A stretch of DNA of 64,000 nt from Aerolutibacter ruishenii (GCF_007830115.1 NZ_VLKP01000006.1:149540-213539); one strand, 5' to 3'; numbered from the stretch's first letter, positions 9,167 to 20,781 are shown. Made by a program: numbers and translations. Notes: generated by a model from the sequence alone, not told the origin.

Positions 9167-10573
9167 ATGCGCACCTCCGGACTGTCTCCCATCGAACGTG
9201 GCCTGCAGCTGCTGGCCACCGTGCGGCCCGGCGAAGGTCGTGCCATCCTGTTGATGGTGGCGCAGGTGTTCCTGTTGCTGCTGGCCTACTACCTGATCCG
9301 CCCCCTGCGTGAGGCGCTGATCCTGGCCGAAGGCACCTCGGTGGTGCGCAGCTATGCCGTGGGTGCGGTGGCGGTGACGCTCATCTTCCTGATCCCGCTG
9401 TACAAGCTGCTGTTCGACCGCCTGGACGGTCGTGGCAGCAAGTCCACCGTGCTGCGTTGGGTGATGGGGTTCTTCATCGCCAACCTGCTGGTGTTCTGCG
9501 CGCTGGGCGCGACTGGCGTGCCCATCGGCGTGCCGTTCTTCGTCTGGGTGGGCGTGTTCAGCGTGATGCTGGTGGCGCAGTTCTGGGCCTTCGCCGCGGA
9601 CCTGTTCAACATCCGCAGTGGCCAGCGGCTGTTCGCCATCATCGCCGTGGGCGCCGCCCTTGGCGCCTGGAGTGGCAGCCGGCTGTCGGCCTGGCTGATC
9701 TCCGCCATCGGGCCGTTTCCGATGATGCTGGTGGCCGCGGCACTGCTGGTGGCGGCGCTTGGCCTGAGCGTGCTGGTGGAGCGCAGCGTTCCCGAGGGTT
9801 CGCGCTCGCCAGAGGAAGAGGCGCGGCATTTGCACGCACACCATGGGCTTGGCGAACTGCGATCCAGCTTCGATGTGGTGCTTCGCAGCCGCTACCTCCT
9901 GCTGATCGCGGTGTTCGTCGCGCTGATCAACTGGGTCAATTCCACCGGTGGCTTCATCCTGGCCAGCTTCGTCGAGGACTACGCCGCCCAGCAGGTGGGG
10001 ACGGGTGATGTGGAGGCCGAGCGCGAACTCATCGGGCAGTTCTACGGCGATTACTTCGCGTGGATCACCCTGCTGCAGCTGTTCCTGCAGCTGTTCGTGG
10101 TTTCGCGGGTGCTCAAGTACCTGGGCGTGCGCGTGGCGCTGGTGATGCTGCCCCTGGTGATGGTGGCCAATTACGGCCTGATGGCCTGGATGCCGGTGTT
10201 CGCCCTCGTCCGGGTGACCATGATCGCGGAGAACGGGATGAACTATTCGCTGCATGGCACCAGCTGCCACTCGCTGTTCCTGCCACTGACCCGCGAGCAG
10301 AAGTACGTGGGCAAGACCACCATCGACACCTTCTTCTGGCGTTTCGGCGACCTGCTGCATGCGCTGACGATCTTCGTCGCCGTGCAGTGGCTTGAGCTTC
10401 CCATGGGCGTGGTCATGCTGTTCAACCTGTCCTTGGCCCTGGCAGCCCTGGTGGTGTCGCTGCTGATTGGCCACCACCATGCACGCGCAGTCCGCGCCAA
10501 CGAGAGGCCTTCACGCGTGCCCGATGCCATAACGCGTGGCCCCGGTGTGCATGCGCGCATGCACCGGGCCTGA
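9167..10573 (+). CDS. ATP/ADP-carrier-like (AAA family) or MFS permease
   Basis: A 468-residue membrane protein with about twelve transmembrane segments. The N-terminal helix LLLLAYYLIRPLREALILAE resembles the first helix of nucleotide transporters of the TLC type (TC 2.A.12). The stretch AQFWAFAADLFNIRSGQRLF with the following glycine-rich helix matches their 'FW..A.ELF....ar..f..i..g..lGa' pattern. True ATP/ADP exchangers occur in plastids and obligate intracellular bacteria; free-living proteobacteria have poorly understood homologues. Substrate unknown. The ATG at 9167 is used because an earlier in-frame ATG (9104) falls inside the suhB terminator. The stop lies 3 bp from the convergent phosphatase gene. 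Confidence 0.75.
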   Translation: MRTSGLSPIERGLQLLATVRPGEGRAILLMVAQVFLLLLAYYLIRPLREALILAEGTSVVRSYAVGAVAVTLIFLIPLYKLLFDRLDGRGSKSTVLRWVMGFFIANLLVFCALGATGVPIGVPFFVWVGVFSVMLVAQFWAFAADLFNIRSGQRLFAIIAVGAALGAWSGSRLSAWLISAIGPFPMMLVAAALLVAALGLSVLVERSVPEGSRSPEEEARHLHAHHGLGELRSSFDVVLRSRYLLLIAVFVALINWVNSTGGFILASFVEDYAAQQVGTGDVEAERELIGQFYGDYFAWITLLQLFLQLFVVSRVLKYLGVRVALVMLPLVMVANYGLMAWMPVFALVRVTMIAENGMNYSLHGTSCHSLFLPLTREQKYVGKTTIDTFFWRFGDLLHALTIFVAVQWLELPMGVVMLFNLSLALAALVVSLLIGHHHARAVRANERPSRVPDAITRGPGVHARMHRA

Positions 10574-10576
10574 GCG

Positions 10577-12409
10577 CTAGGGGGCCCCGCGCAGTGCCTG
10601 CGCCCGCGATACCAGTGCTCGGATCTGGCGGATGTGCAGGTACGGTGCCAATGGTGCCAGTCGTGCCTCCGTCACTGTCTCCAGTGCCGCGCGCATCTGC
10701 GGCGAGACCACGATCGGCACTTTGCGCAGCTCGGGCGGGCGCCCCTGTTCCGTGCTGAAGGCACGGGTGTGGTCGATCATCCAGACCTGCCAGTCGCGGT
10801 CATAAAGGATATTGCCGGTGTTGCGGTCCAGGTTGTGCACCAGGACATCGAAAACGTTGATCAGCTGATGCTGCCGCACGAAGCTGCAATCGCTGTCGTA
10901 CTGCAGTTTCTGCTGGATGCGATCGGTCTCGTTGTGCGCATCTTCCACCCAGTACTGCACCAGTCCCTGCACGCCGTCCACGCGCCGCTGTACCGACACC
11001 GGCACCATCTGCAGGCCCAGGAGGCGATCGAGTTTGTAGGCGGCGATTTCGTACTGGTAGCGATCGGCACGGTCGAAGCGACGCTCCCAACGTCCACTGG
11101 GACGGATCGCCGGGTCACTGTCAAAGTGCTTGAACACGGCACGGAGGCGCGTTCCACCGCGCTCCAGGGTCAGGCGCCGCGGCTTGGTCACGCCAAGGTC
11201 CAGCGTTTCATCCTGGATCACCGGCGCATTGAGCAGGAACTCCTCCAGTTGTGCATCGCTCATGCCATGCGGGCGGGACCATTCGCGATGATCTTCAACG
11301 CGGGGCTCTGCCAGGCCTTCGCCTGCATGGAAGGCCCGCATGCGACCTTGCTCGATCACCAGAGCAGCGGGCCTGCCTTCGTACACCGCCCTGTTCATGC
11401 CCGTGTCGATACGCGCCACCTGGCGCTCCAGGCGCAGACTGACATGGTGGTCCAGCGTGGGGGTATGGCCAACCACCACCCGCTGGGCCCCCAGAGAGCG
11501 CAACGCCGCCCTGGCGACTTCCGTCTCGGTGTAGGGGTGGCACAACGAACTGCCGCGGTACCAGACGGGTCCGTCGGACTGGAACGGCAGCCCCTTCACC
11601 GCCGCGGTGATCGCCTGCGCATGGCCCTGCAACGGGGATGGAGGTACGAGGGGATCGGCCGGTGTGACCGCAAGCGCCTTGGCCACTGCCAGGATGTGGT
11701 CGAAATCGTCGGTCGCCTTGATTGCACCGCCGTTTATCAAGGCCTGCCATCCCGCTGCGAACGCACGCACGTCGCGAATGGCATTGGCATTGACCTGCTC
11801 CAGGGTTTGCCCGGCCAGCTTGTCCGACACGCCGCCATGCACGAACAGGTCATCGTTGATCGTGATCATGACCGGTCGCTGCAACAGCCAGCGCCCAATG
11901 CGCCCTTCCGGAGCCAATGCCTGCATCCGCTCCAGATAGCCGTCGCGTGCGCCAATGGCATGATCGCGCGCCGCGCCGTCCGCCGTGGCGTAAGTGGCGA
12001 ACTCCCCGGGGCTGATGTAGCGCAGGTCGCCCGTCAGCGACATCACTTCATGGTTGCCGAGCAATGGGTGCACCGCGCCCCCGGCCGCCGCCGCCTCGCC
12101 CTGCAACCGCATCAGCAACTCGACCACCTTCAGCGCCTGGTCGCCACGACTGAACACATCGCCGTTCTGCACCAGGTGGGTGCGGCCGCCGATCCAGTGC
12201 AGATTGGCGTCAACCAGACCGGTGCCTTCCAGCACCTGGACGAATTCCGGATATGCGCCGTGCACATCGCCAATCGCAACCACGCGGTCCACGTTGCTGA
12301 ACCGGTAGGACTGCGCGGACGCGGATAGAGCGGCCAGTGCAGCGAGCGCCCCGCATAACCACGCACATGCCCGGGGGCAGCGCGCTTTCGACAGGCTCGA
12401 AGGACACAT
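10577..12409 (-). CDS. Secreted PPP-type metallophosphoesterase fused to a kinase-like domain
   Basis: A 610-residue protein with a signal peptide (hydrophobic core about 15-31, ALSASAQ cleavage region). Residues about 40-345 carry all calcineurin-like motifs: GDVHG (47-51), NGDVFSRGD, LLGNHEVMSL, FVHGG and VVGHTP, as in bacterial Shewanella-like PPP phosphatases. Residues about 400-580 look like an atypical kinase fold: a candidate ATP-binding Lys427 in LRAVFKHFD, catalytic-loop-like HNLDRNTGN (H525, D528, N533, with the D-x4-N spacing of protein kinases) and a metal-site-like WMIDHTRAF (D546). The export signal suggests activity outside the cytoplasm. The start at 12409 is preferred because an upstream in-frame ATG lies inside the secF terminator. 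Kinase activity is inferred from the motif pattern only. Confidence 0.75.
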   Translation of the reverse strand: MCPSSLSKARCPRACAWLCGALAALAALSASAQSYRFSNVDRVVAIGDVHGAYPEFVQVLEGTGLVDANLHWIGGRTHLVQNGDVFSRGDQALKVVELLMRLQGEAAAAGGAVHPLLGNHEVMSLTGDLRYISPGEFATYATADGAARDHAIGARDGYLERMQALAPEGRIGRWLLQRPVMITINDDLFVHGGVSDKLAGQTLEQVNANAIRDVRAFAAGWQALINGGAIKATDDFDHILAVAKALAVTPADPLVPPSPLQGHAQAITAAVKGLPFQSDGPVWYRGSSLCHPYTETEVARAALRSLGAQRVVVGHTPTLDHHVSLRLERQVARIDTGMNRAVYEGRPAALVIEQGRMRAFHAGEGLAEPRVEDHREWSRPHGMSDAQLEEFLLNAPVIQDETLDLGVTKPRRLTLERGGTRLRAVFKHFDSDPAIRPSGRWERRFDRADRYQYEIAAYKLDRLLGLQMVPVSVQRRVDGVQGLVQYWVEDAHNETDRIQQKLQYDSDCSFVRQHQLINVFDVLVHNLDRNTGNILYDRDWQVWMIDHTRAFSTEQGRPPELRKVPIVVSPQMRAALETVTEARLAPLAPYLHIRQIRALVSRAQALRGAP

Positions 12410-12445
12410 CGCGCTCACTCCATCCGGACATGACCACACCAACGG

Positions 12446-12470
12446 AAAGAGGCCGCACAAGGCGGCCTCT
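12446..12470 (-). terminator. Intrinsic terminator of the yajC-secD-secF operon
   Basis: A 9-bp perfect stem (12448-12456 with 12462-12470), 5-nt loop, then TTTCC on the minus strand. It begins 26 bp past the secF stop. Confidence 0.75.
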
Positions 12471-12495
12471 CCCAGTCAAGCGAACCGCACGACGG

Positions 12496-13458
12496 TCACG
12501 GGCGGCGCGCCAGCGCGGCGTCGTCCTTGGCCTTCGGCATCAGGTCCTGCTTGGTGACCCTCAGCGGCCCGATGGTCAACAGCGGCGCCGCCACGAAGAT
12601 CGACGAGATGGTGCCCAGCACGATGCCGATGATCATCGCCTCGGCCATGCCCTTCAGCGAACCGCCACCGTAGACGTACAACGCGACCACGGTCAGCAGC
12701 GCCACCACCGAGGTGATCACGGTGCGCGACAGGGTCTGGTTGATGGAGGTGTTCAGGATGGCCACCGGATCGGCGCGCATCGTACGGAAGTTCTCGCGCA
12801 CGCGGTCGAAGACCACGATGGTGTCATTGATCGAGAAGCCCATCACCGACAGCACGCCGGCCAGCACGGTCAGGTCGAACTCCCGGCCGGTGATCGAGAA
12901 CCAGCCCAGCACCACGACCACGTCGTGCAGGGTGGTCAGCACCGCCGAAACCGCGAACTTCTTCTCGAAGCGGAACGAGATGTAGAGCAGGAAGCCAACC
13001 ACGACGAAGATCATCGCCCAGAGGCCGTTGAGGGCAAGGTCCTTGCCAACCTGCGGGCCGACGAACTCGCTGCGCAGCACCTTGCCAGGATTGCCCTCGA
13101 ACGCGAGCGCCTTCTGCACCTCGACCGCCGTGTTGTGCTGCTCGCCCGCCCCTTCGCTGCCGCCTTCCTTGGGCTGCAGGCGGATCAGCAGGTCGTTGCC
13201 CGAACCGAAGGTCTGCACCTGTGCATTGGAAAAACCAGCGGCATCCAGGCGCGAACGCACGTCGTCAATATCCACCGGGCGCTCGAAACGCAATTCGGTG
13301 ACGGTACCGCCGGTGAAGTCAAGCGCGAAGTTGAAGCCCTTGATCGCCATCGATCCAAACGAGATCAACAGCAACGCCACGGACAGCCCCAGCGACACCC
13401 AGCGCAGGCGCATGAAGTCGAAGTTGCTGCCATACGGGAAAACATTGAACGGTTTCAT
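12496..13458 (-). CDS. secF: Protein translocase subunit SecF
   Basis: Inner-membrane SecDF component that uses the proton gradient to help pull secreted proteins through SecYEG. 320 residues. It has the N-terminal FDFMRLRW helix region, FALDFTGGTVTELRFERP of the first periplasmic domain, and five further membrane helices ending with the RND-like GFSINDTIVVFDRVREN and GTISSIFVAAPLLT segments. It follows secD by 16 bp in the conserved order yajC-secD-secF. Confidence 0.97.
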   Translation of the reverse strand: MKPFNVFPYGSNFDFMRLRWVSLGLSVALLLISFGSMAIKGFNFALDFTGGTVTELRFERPVDIDDVRSRLDAAGFSNAQVQTFGSGNDLLIRLQPKEGGSEGAGEQHNTAVEVQKALAFEGNPGKVLRSEFVGPQVGKDLALNGLWAMIFVVVGFLLYISFRFEKKFAVSAVLTTLHDVVVVLGWFSITGREFDLTVLAGVLSVMGFSINDTIVVFDRVRENFRTMRADPVAILNTSINQTLSRTVITSVVALLTVVALYVYGGGSLKGMAEAMIIGIVLGTISSIFVAAPLLTIGPLRVTKQDLMPKAKDDAALARRP

Positions 13459-13474
13459 GATCGTGCGCTTCCCG

Positions 13475-15340
13475 TCAGATGGCGATGGACTTGACCTTGC
13501 GGCGGCCGCCGTAGATCAACGTGGCGATACCGCGCGAGACCGAGACCGCGGTGTACATCGACGTCAGGATGCCGACGATGGTGGATACCGCGAAGCCCTT
13601 GATCGGACCGGTACCGAAGGCGAACAGCGCCACGCCGGCCAGGATCGCGGTCAGGTTGGCATCCGCAATGGTGCCCGAGGCCTTCTCGTAACCGGTGGCG
13701 ATCGCCGCCTGTGGTGGCACCCCCGCGCGCAACTCCTCGCGTATGCGCTCGTTGATCAGCACGTTGGCGTCCACCGACATGCCCACCGTCAACGCGATGC
13801 CTGCCAAGCCCGGCAGGGTCAGCGTGGCCCCGGCCAGCGACATCACCGCGATCAGCGCCAGCATGTTGATCAGCAGCGCCAGGCAGGTGATCACGCCGAA
13901 CATGCGGTAGTAGACCAGGAAGAAGCCCAGCGCGAACAGGAACGAGAACGCCACGGCACGCATGCCGCGCTCCACGTTCTCCCGGCCCAGGCTTGGGCCG
14001 ACGATGCGCTCCTCGACGAAATCCATCGGCGCGGCCAACGAACCGGAGCGGATCTGGCGGGCCAGGTCGGTGGCGAACTGCGCGCTCTCCAGGCCAGTCG
14101 TCTGGAATTCCTTGCCGAACACACCATTGATGGTGGCGACCGAGATCACCTCCTCGCTGATGCGGGTGGTGCGGATTTCCTGCCCGTCCACGACGCGCAC
14201 CTCGGGGATGCGCTCGATGTACACCACCGCCATCGGCTTGCCGACGTTGTTGGAGGTGAAGTCGAACATGCGCTGTCCACCGGCACTGTTCAGGGTGACC
14301 GACACCGCCGGCGAGCCCGACTGCGAATCGAACATCGACGTGGCGCGCACCAGCTGGTCACCGGTGGCGATCACGCGCTTGCTGAGCAGGATCGGCATCG
14401 GCTTGCCGTCCGGGCCTTTCTCGGTGCGGTAATAGAGCTTGGCGTCCGGCGGAATGATGCCGCTGGCCACCGCGTCGTAGGCATTGCCTTCCAGCGCGGC
14501 GCGGTATTCCAGGGTGGCCGTGGCGCCCAGTACGCGCTTGGCCTGTGCGGTGTCCTGCACGCCGGGCAGCTGGACCACGATGCGATCCTCGCCCTGGCGC
14601 TGGATGATCGGCTCGGCCACGCCCAGCGAGTTGATGCGGTTGCGCAGCGTGCCGACGTTCTGTTCGATGGCCTCGACGGCCAGGCGCTTGATCTCGGCGT
14701 CCGTCAGCAGCACCGTCACGGTGTTGCCGACCGTGTCGACCTGCATGCCCTGCTGGCTGGTCGCCAGCAGCGCGCGCACTTTCTCCGCGTCTGCCGGGTT
14801 GGACAGGGTGGCGACCACGCTGTTGTTGGCACGACGCTCCACCGACTCGTAGCGGATGCGGCTTTCGCGCAGTTGCGCGCGGATGCCTTCGGCGGTGGCG
14901 TCCAGGCGCTTTTCAATTGTCGCCTTCTGGTCCACCTGCATGGTGAAGTGCACGCCACCCTGCAGGTCCAGGCCCAGCGTCATCGGGCGGGCACCGATCT
15001 TCTCCAGCCACGCCGGGACCGTGGATGCCAGGCTCAGGGCCACGGTGTACTCGTTACCCAGTGCCGGGCGCAGCACGTCGGCCGCCTTGCCCTGCGCGTC
15101 GGGGTCATTCAGGCGAACCAGCAGGTTGCCCTTGTCCAGCTCAACCGCCTTGGGGGTGATGCCCGCCTTGGCCAGGTCGGCCGAGACCCGGGTCTTCAAT
15201 GCCTCGTCCACCACCGAACCACGGTTGGCGGTGACCTGTACGGAACTGTCCTGCGGGTACATGTTGGGCAACGCATACAGCGTGCTCAGCACGAGTACGA
15301 CCAGGATGACGAAGTACTTCCAGCGTGCGTAAGTCAGCAT
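13475..15340 (-). CDS. secD: Protein translocase subunit SecD
   Basis: Partner of SecF in the RND-type translocation motor. 621 residues. One N-terminal helix is followed by a large periplasmic P1 domain (LGLDLQGGVHFTMQVD near residue 118 is the conserved SecD signature). A C-terminal five-helix domain contains GMSVDANVLINERIREEL, whose Asp is the proton-relay residue in characterised SecD. Length and motif order are normal. Confidence 0.97.
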   Translation of the reverse strand: MLTYARWKYFVILVVLVLSTLYALPNMYPQDSSVQVTANRGSVVDEALKTRVSADLAKAGITPKAVELDKGNLLVRLNDPDAQGKAADVLRPALGNEYTVALSLASTVPAWLEKIGARPMTLGLDLQGGVHFTMQVDQKATIEKRLDATAEGIRAQLRESRIRYESVERRANNSVVATLSNPADAEKVRALLATSQQGMQVDTVGNTVTVLLTDAEIKRLAVEAIEQNVGTLRNRINSLGVAEPIIQRQGEDRIVVQLPGVQDTAQAKRVLGATATLEYRAALEGNAYDAVASGIIPPDAKLYYRTEKGPDGKPMPILLSKRVIATGDQLVRATSMFDSQSGSPAVSVTLNSAGGQRMFDFTSNNVGKPMAVVYIERIPEVRVVDGQEIRTTRISEEVISVATINGVFGKEFQTTGLESAQFATDLARQIRSGSLAAPMDFVEERIVGPSLGRENVERGMRAVAFSFLFALGFFLVYYRMFGVITCLALLINMLALIAVMSLAGATLTLPGLAGIALTVGMSVDANVLINERIREELRAGVPPQAAIATGYEKASGTIADANLTAILAGVALFAFGTGPIKGFAVSTIVGILTSMYTAVSVSRGIATLIYGGRRKVKSIAI

Positions 15341-15414
15341 CGATTGAACCCCACGGCGGCCGGTGGCCGCCGTCTATCGGCGTAAGGTTGGCGTCAGCAG
15401 GTGTTGGAGCCGGA

Positions 15415-15750
15415 TCAGGCCGACTTCAAGGTGCCCTTGGGCAGGACGTTGGCGACCGCGCCCTTCTGCACGCGGATCTGCACGTTGTCCGCGATTTCAA
15501 CCGTGATGAAGTTTTCACCGATGTCGGTGACACGGCCGGCGATGCCGCCATTGGTCAGCACCTCGTCGCCCTTGGACAGCTTTTCCAGCATGCCCTTGTG
15601 CTCCTTGGCGCGCTTCATCTGCGGGCGGATCATCAGGAAGTACATGATCGCGATCAGGATGATCGGGAACAGCAGGGTACCCATGCCGCCGCCGGCGGCC
15701 GGAGCGTTCTGGGCGTATGCGGGGGCAATCACGAGATCGAGCAGGTTCAT
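15415..15750 (-). CDS. yajC: Preprotein translocase subunit YajC
   Basis: A small 111-residue inner-membrane protein of the SecDF-YajC complex. A single helix (LLFPIILIAIMYFLMIRPQM) is followed by a basic cytoplasmic domain with the typical KLSKGDEVLTNGGIAGRVTD segment. The start at 15750 is chosen on homology; the frame extends seven codons further. It is separated from tgt by 462 bp that hold a large palindromic structure. Confidence 0.95.
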   Translation of the reverse strand: MNLLDLVIAPAYAQNAPAAGGGMGTLLFPIILIAIMYFLMIRPQMKRAKEHKGMLEKLSKGDEVLTNGGIAGRVTDIGENFITVEIADNVQIRVQKGAVANVLPKGTLKSA

Positions 15751-16212
15751 GTCGGTCTTCCGGCAATCCAAATAAGCTTGGGATTATGCCATGGGATTGG
15801 TGGGGGCCGGTTTCAAGGCGCTGGGATGCCGGAAAGCCGGTCTTCGGCAGGGAGGCTTGTCCCATGGGGGCATTGCTCCTCGGCTCCGTCGGCGCATCCT
15901 GCGCCGAGTCGCCGCCGCCCGCCATCCATGGCGGGCTTTACGCAATACCCCCATGGAACAAGCCTCTCGGCATGCCTGGGCTCCTGGCTTCGGAAGGCGG
16001 CGCCTTGCAAACCGCCCAGTGGAGCGCGCGTTCTGTTGGGGACACCGCCTGTTGACTGCCCAACCGTCGAGGCACGATCGGGAGAAGCGGGATCCGCGCT
16101 TCGCTTTTGACTCCCCCCCCCCACCCGCGATGCGGTTGGAGAGGCGGCGGCCGGCCCTCAACCCCGCTCACCCCGCTTTGCTTCCAGACCACAACGACCG
16201 AGGTCGCAAAGG
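15751..16212. other. 462-bp intergenic region between tgt and yajC
   Basis: No protein-coding gene is supported. The region contains the nested palindrome at 15851-15967 and a 10-base C tract (16113-16122). A promoter for yajC-secDF may lie in 15750-15850, but I cannot point to clear -35/-10 boxes. Confidence 0.6.
15851..15967 (-). repeat. Nested inverted repeat, candidate structured RNA or dispersed palindromic element
   Basis: Outer arms of 26 bp (15851-15876 and 15942-15967) match at 23 positions. Inside are a 7-bp hairpin (15890-15906) and a 9-bp, 2-nt-loop hairpin (15917-15936), giving a three-way-junction shape. Two of the three outer-arm mismatches become U-G wobbles in minus-strand RNA, but A-C mismatches on the plus strand. 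That favours a transcript in the tgt-to-yajC direction. It could instead be a copy of a dispersed REP-like repeat; only a genome search can tell. Confidence 0.6.
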
Positions 16213-18533
<2,321 letters not shown>

Positions 18534-18725
18534 GCGGGCGGGGCGGGCGTCGGGAACCGGTCATTGTATAGGGCGTGGCCCACGGGGCCGTGCAGGCTGG
18601 CAAAACGCGGCTGCCCCCTTCAGCCTGATGACCGCTGCGTCGCCAAGCCTGGACCTGGTCCCTTCTCCAGGCCGCGGTCGGGTTATTCCCGCGTAGCCAC
18701 CGGAACAGGGCCTACCACCCCGCAC

Positions 18726-19166
18726 TCACCGCTCGAACTTGGCCGACAGGATGATCGATGAGGTGGTCCGCTCCACCCCGTCGATGGCGCCGATGCGGTC
18801 GGTCAACTGGTCCATCTCGGCCACGCTGGGCACCACGCCCAGCGCCACCAGGTCAAACGGGCCACTGACCGAGTGCAGGGTCCGCACTTCAGCCATCGCG
18901 TGCAGCGCTTTGACCACCGCGGGGGCCTGCTTGGGAAGCACGGTGATCATGATGTGCGCGCGGATCCAGCCCCGCTCGGCCTCGTCGTCCACCCGGACCG
19001 TATAGCCGGCGATCACGCCCTGCCGCTCCAGCCGTTCGATCCGGCTCTGCACGGTCGTGCGCGAGAGCTTGAGCCGCCGGGCGATTTCCGCCGTGGACGC
19101 CCGTGCGTTCTCGCGCAGGATGGAGAGCAGTTGCTGGTCGGCGGAAGAAATTTGCACTTGGATCAA
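18726..19166 (-). CDS. Lrp/AsnC-family transcriptional regulator
   Basis: A 146-residue regulator. The N-terminal winged helix (DQQLLSILRENARASTAEIA, then RLKLSRTTVQSRIERLERQG) is followed by the RAM ligand-binding domain (ALHAMAEVRTLHSVSGPFDL). The annotated start is a TTG; a GTG three codons downstream is equally plausible, and neither has a clear ribosome site. It is divergent from an aminotransferase gene across an A/T-rich 118-bp gap with a candidate operator, so it probably controls that gene in response to an amino acid. The effector is unknown. Confidence 0.9.
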   Translation of the reverse strand: MIQVQISSADQQLLSILRENARASTAEIARRLKLSRTTVQSRIERLERQGVIAGYTVRVDDEAERGWIRAHIMITVLPKQAPAVVKALHAMAEVRTLHSVSGPFDLVALGVVPSVAEMDQLTDRIGAIDGVERTTSSIILSAKFER

Positions 19167-19170
19167 CTTA

Positions 19171-19190
19171 TATCGTCATTTTGACGAATA
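19171..19190. promoter_or_regulatory. Candidate operator of the Lrp/AsnC regulator
   Basis: A CGTCA-TTT-TGACG inverted repeat (19174-19186) within the flanking A/T-rich stretch. The intergenic region is far richer in A/T than its surroundings, as expected for a shared promoter bound by an Lrp-type protein. The assignment rests on position and symmetry only. Confidence 0.5.
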
Positions 19191-19284
19191 TGAACTTTAT
19201 TTCGCACAAATTTACGCTGTCTATCGACGAAATCAAACCCGATAATGACCGGATACACGTTGAAACTGCCCGCCGGAGTGCGCC

Positions 19285-20781
19285 ATGACCGTCCTTGATA
19301 CCCTCGCGCCGCTGCGCGCCCACGGCGGTGTCCGCCGCACGTCCGGCCTGGACGATGCCACCGTGCTGCGTTTCGCCGCCAACCATCCGGAGCTGGGCGA
19401 GGCCATCGAGGCCGCCGCCGCCGAGTACGCGCGCATCAAGGACGACTTCGCCGACCTGCTCGATAAGGACGAGGACACCCAGATCCAGGCCCTGCAGGCC
19501 GGCTACGTCAACTTCTACGCAGACGATGCGGTCAACCCGTACGTGGCGCTTACCGCGCGCGGCCCGTGGATCGTGACCCTCAAGGGCGCCGTGCTGCACG
19601 ACTCGGGCGGCTACGGCATGCTCGGCCTGGGTCACGCGCCCAAGGCGGTGATCGAGGCGATGGCCAAGCCGCAGGCGATGGCCAACATCATGACCCCGTC
19701 GCTGTCGCACCTGCGCTTCGAGCGCGCGCTGCGTGCCGCCATCGGCACCACGCGCGGCGGTTGCCCGTACGACAAGTTCCTGTGCCTGAACTCCGGCTCG
19801 GAATCGGTGTCGCTGGCCTCGCGCATCGTCGATGCAAACGCCAAGCTGATGACCGACCCGGGTGCGCGCCACGCCGGCCGCATCGTCAAGCGCCTCGTGG
19901 TGAAGGGCAGCTTCCACGGCCGCACCGAGCGCCCGGCGCTGTATTCGGACTCCACCCGCAAGACCTACCTGCAGCACCTGGCCAGCTTCCGCGGCGAGGA
20001 CAGCGTGCTGGCGGTGGAGCCCTACGACATCGAGGCGTTGAAGAAGGTGTTCGCCGATGCCGACGCCAACGGCTGGTTCATCGAGGCGATGTTCCTGGAG
20101 CCGGTGATGGGCGAAGGCGACCCGGGCCGCAGCGTGCCGGTGGACTTCTACAATGCCGCCCGTGCGCTGACCAGGGCGCACGGCGCGATGCTGCTGGTGG
20201 ACTCGATCCAGGCGGGCCTGCGCGCGCAGGGCGTGCTGTCGATCGTCGACTACGCGGGCTTCGAAGGCGTCGAAGCGCCGGACATGGAGACCTACTCCAA
20301 GGCGCTCAACGCCGGCCAGTACCCGCTGTCGGTGCTCGCCGTCGACAAGCACGCCGCCGAGACCTACAAGAAGGGCCTGTACGGCAACACCATGACCACC
20401 AACCCGCGCGCGCTGGACGTGGCCTGTGCGGTGCTGAAGCAGGTGACCCCGGCGGTGCGCGACAACATCCGCGCGCGCGGCGTCGAGGCGCTGCAGAAAC
20501 TGGAGGCGCTGAAGGCCCAGCTGGGCGGCGCCATCACCAAGGTGCAGGGTACCGGCCTGCTGTTCTCCTGCGAGCTGTCGCCGGAGTACAAGTGCTACGG
20601 CGCCGGCTCCACCGAGGAGTGGCTGCGCGAACATGGCATCGGCGTGATCCACGGCGGCGCCAATTCGTTGCGTTTCACCCCGACGTTCACCATCACCAGC
20701 GAAGAAATCGACCTGCTGGTGGCGATGGTCGGCCGCGCGCTGAAGGAAGGTCCGCGCGCGACGCAGGCCGCGGCGGCCTGA
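19285..20781 (+). CDS. Class III PLP-dependent aminotransferase
   Basis: A 498-residue enzyme of the ornithine/lysine/GABA aminotransferase superfamily. It has LLVDSIQAGLRAQG (the PLP-ring Asp region), METYSKALNAGQYPLS with the probable Schiff-base Lys339, and GNTMTTNPRALDVACAVLKQ from the adjoining subunit loop. An N-terminal segment of about 60 residues precedes the catalytic fold. The substrate cannot be told from sequence; the divergent Lrp-type regulator suggests an amino acid such as lysine or ornithine. upp follows after 3 bp, so the two genes are probably co-transcribed, an odd pairing. Confidence 0.85.
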   Translation: MTVLDTLAPLRAHGGVRRTSGLDDATVLRFAANHPELGEAIEAAAAEYARIKDDFADLLDKDEDTQIQALQAGYVNFYADDAVNPYVALTARGPWIVTLKGAVLHDSGGYGMLGLGHAPKAVIEAMAKPQAMANIMTPSLSHLRFERALRAAIGTTRGGCPYDKFLCLNSGSESVSLASRIVDANAKLMTDPGARHAGRIVKRLVVKGSFHGRTERPALYSDSTRKTYLQHLASFRGEDSVLAVEPYDIEALKKVFADADANGWFIEAMFLEPVMGEGDPGRSVPVDFYNAARALTRAHGAMLLVDSIQAGLRAQGVLSIVDYAGFEGVEAPDMETYSKALNAGQYPLSVLAVDKHAAETYKKGLYGNTMTTNPRALDVACAVLKQVTPAVRDNIRARGVEALQKLEALKAQLGGAITKVQGTGLLFSCELSPEYKCYGAGSTEEWLREHGIGVIHGGANSLRFTPTFTITSEEIDLLVAMVGRALKEGPRATQAAAA

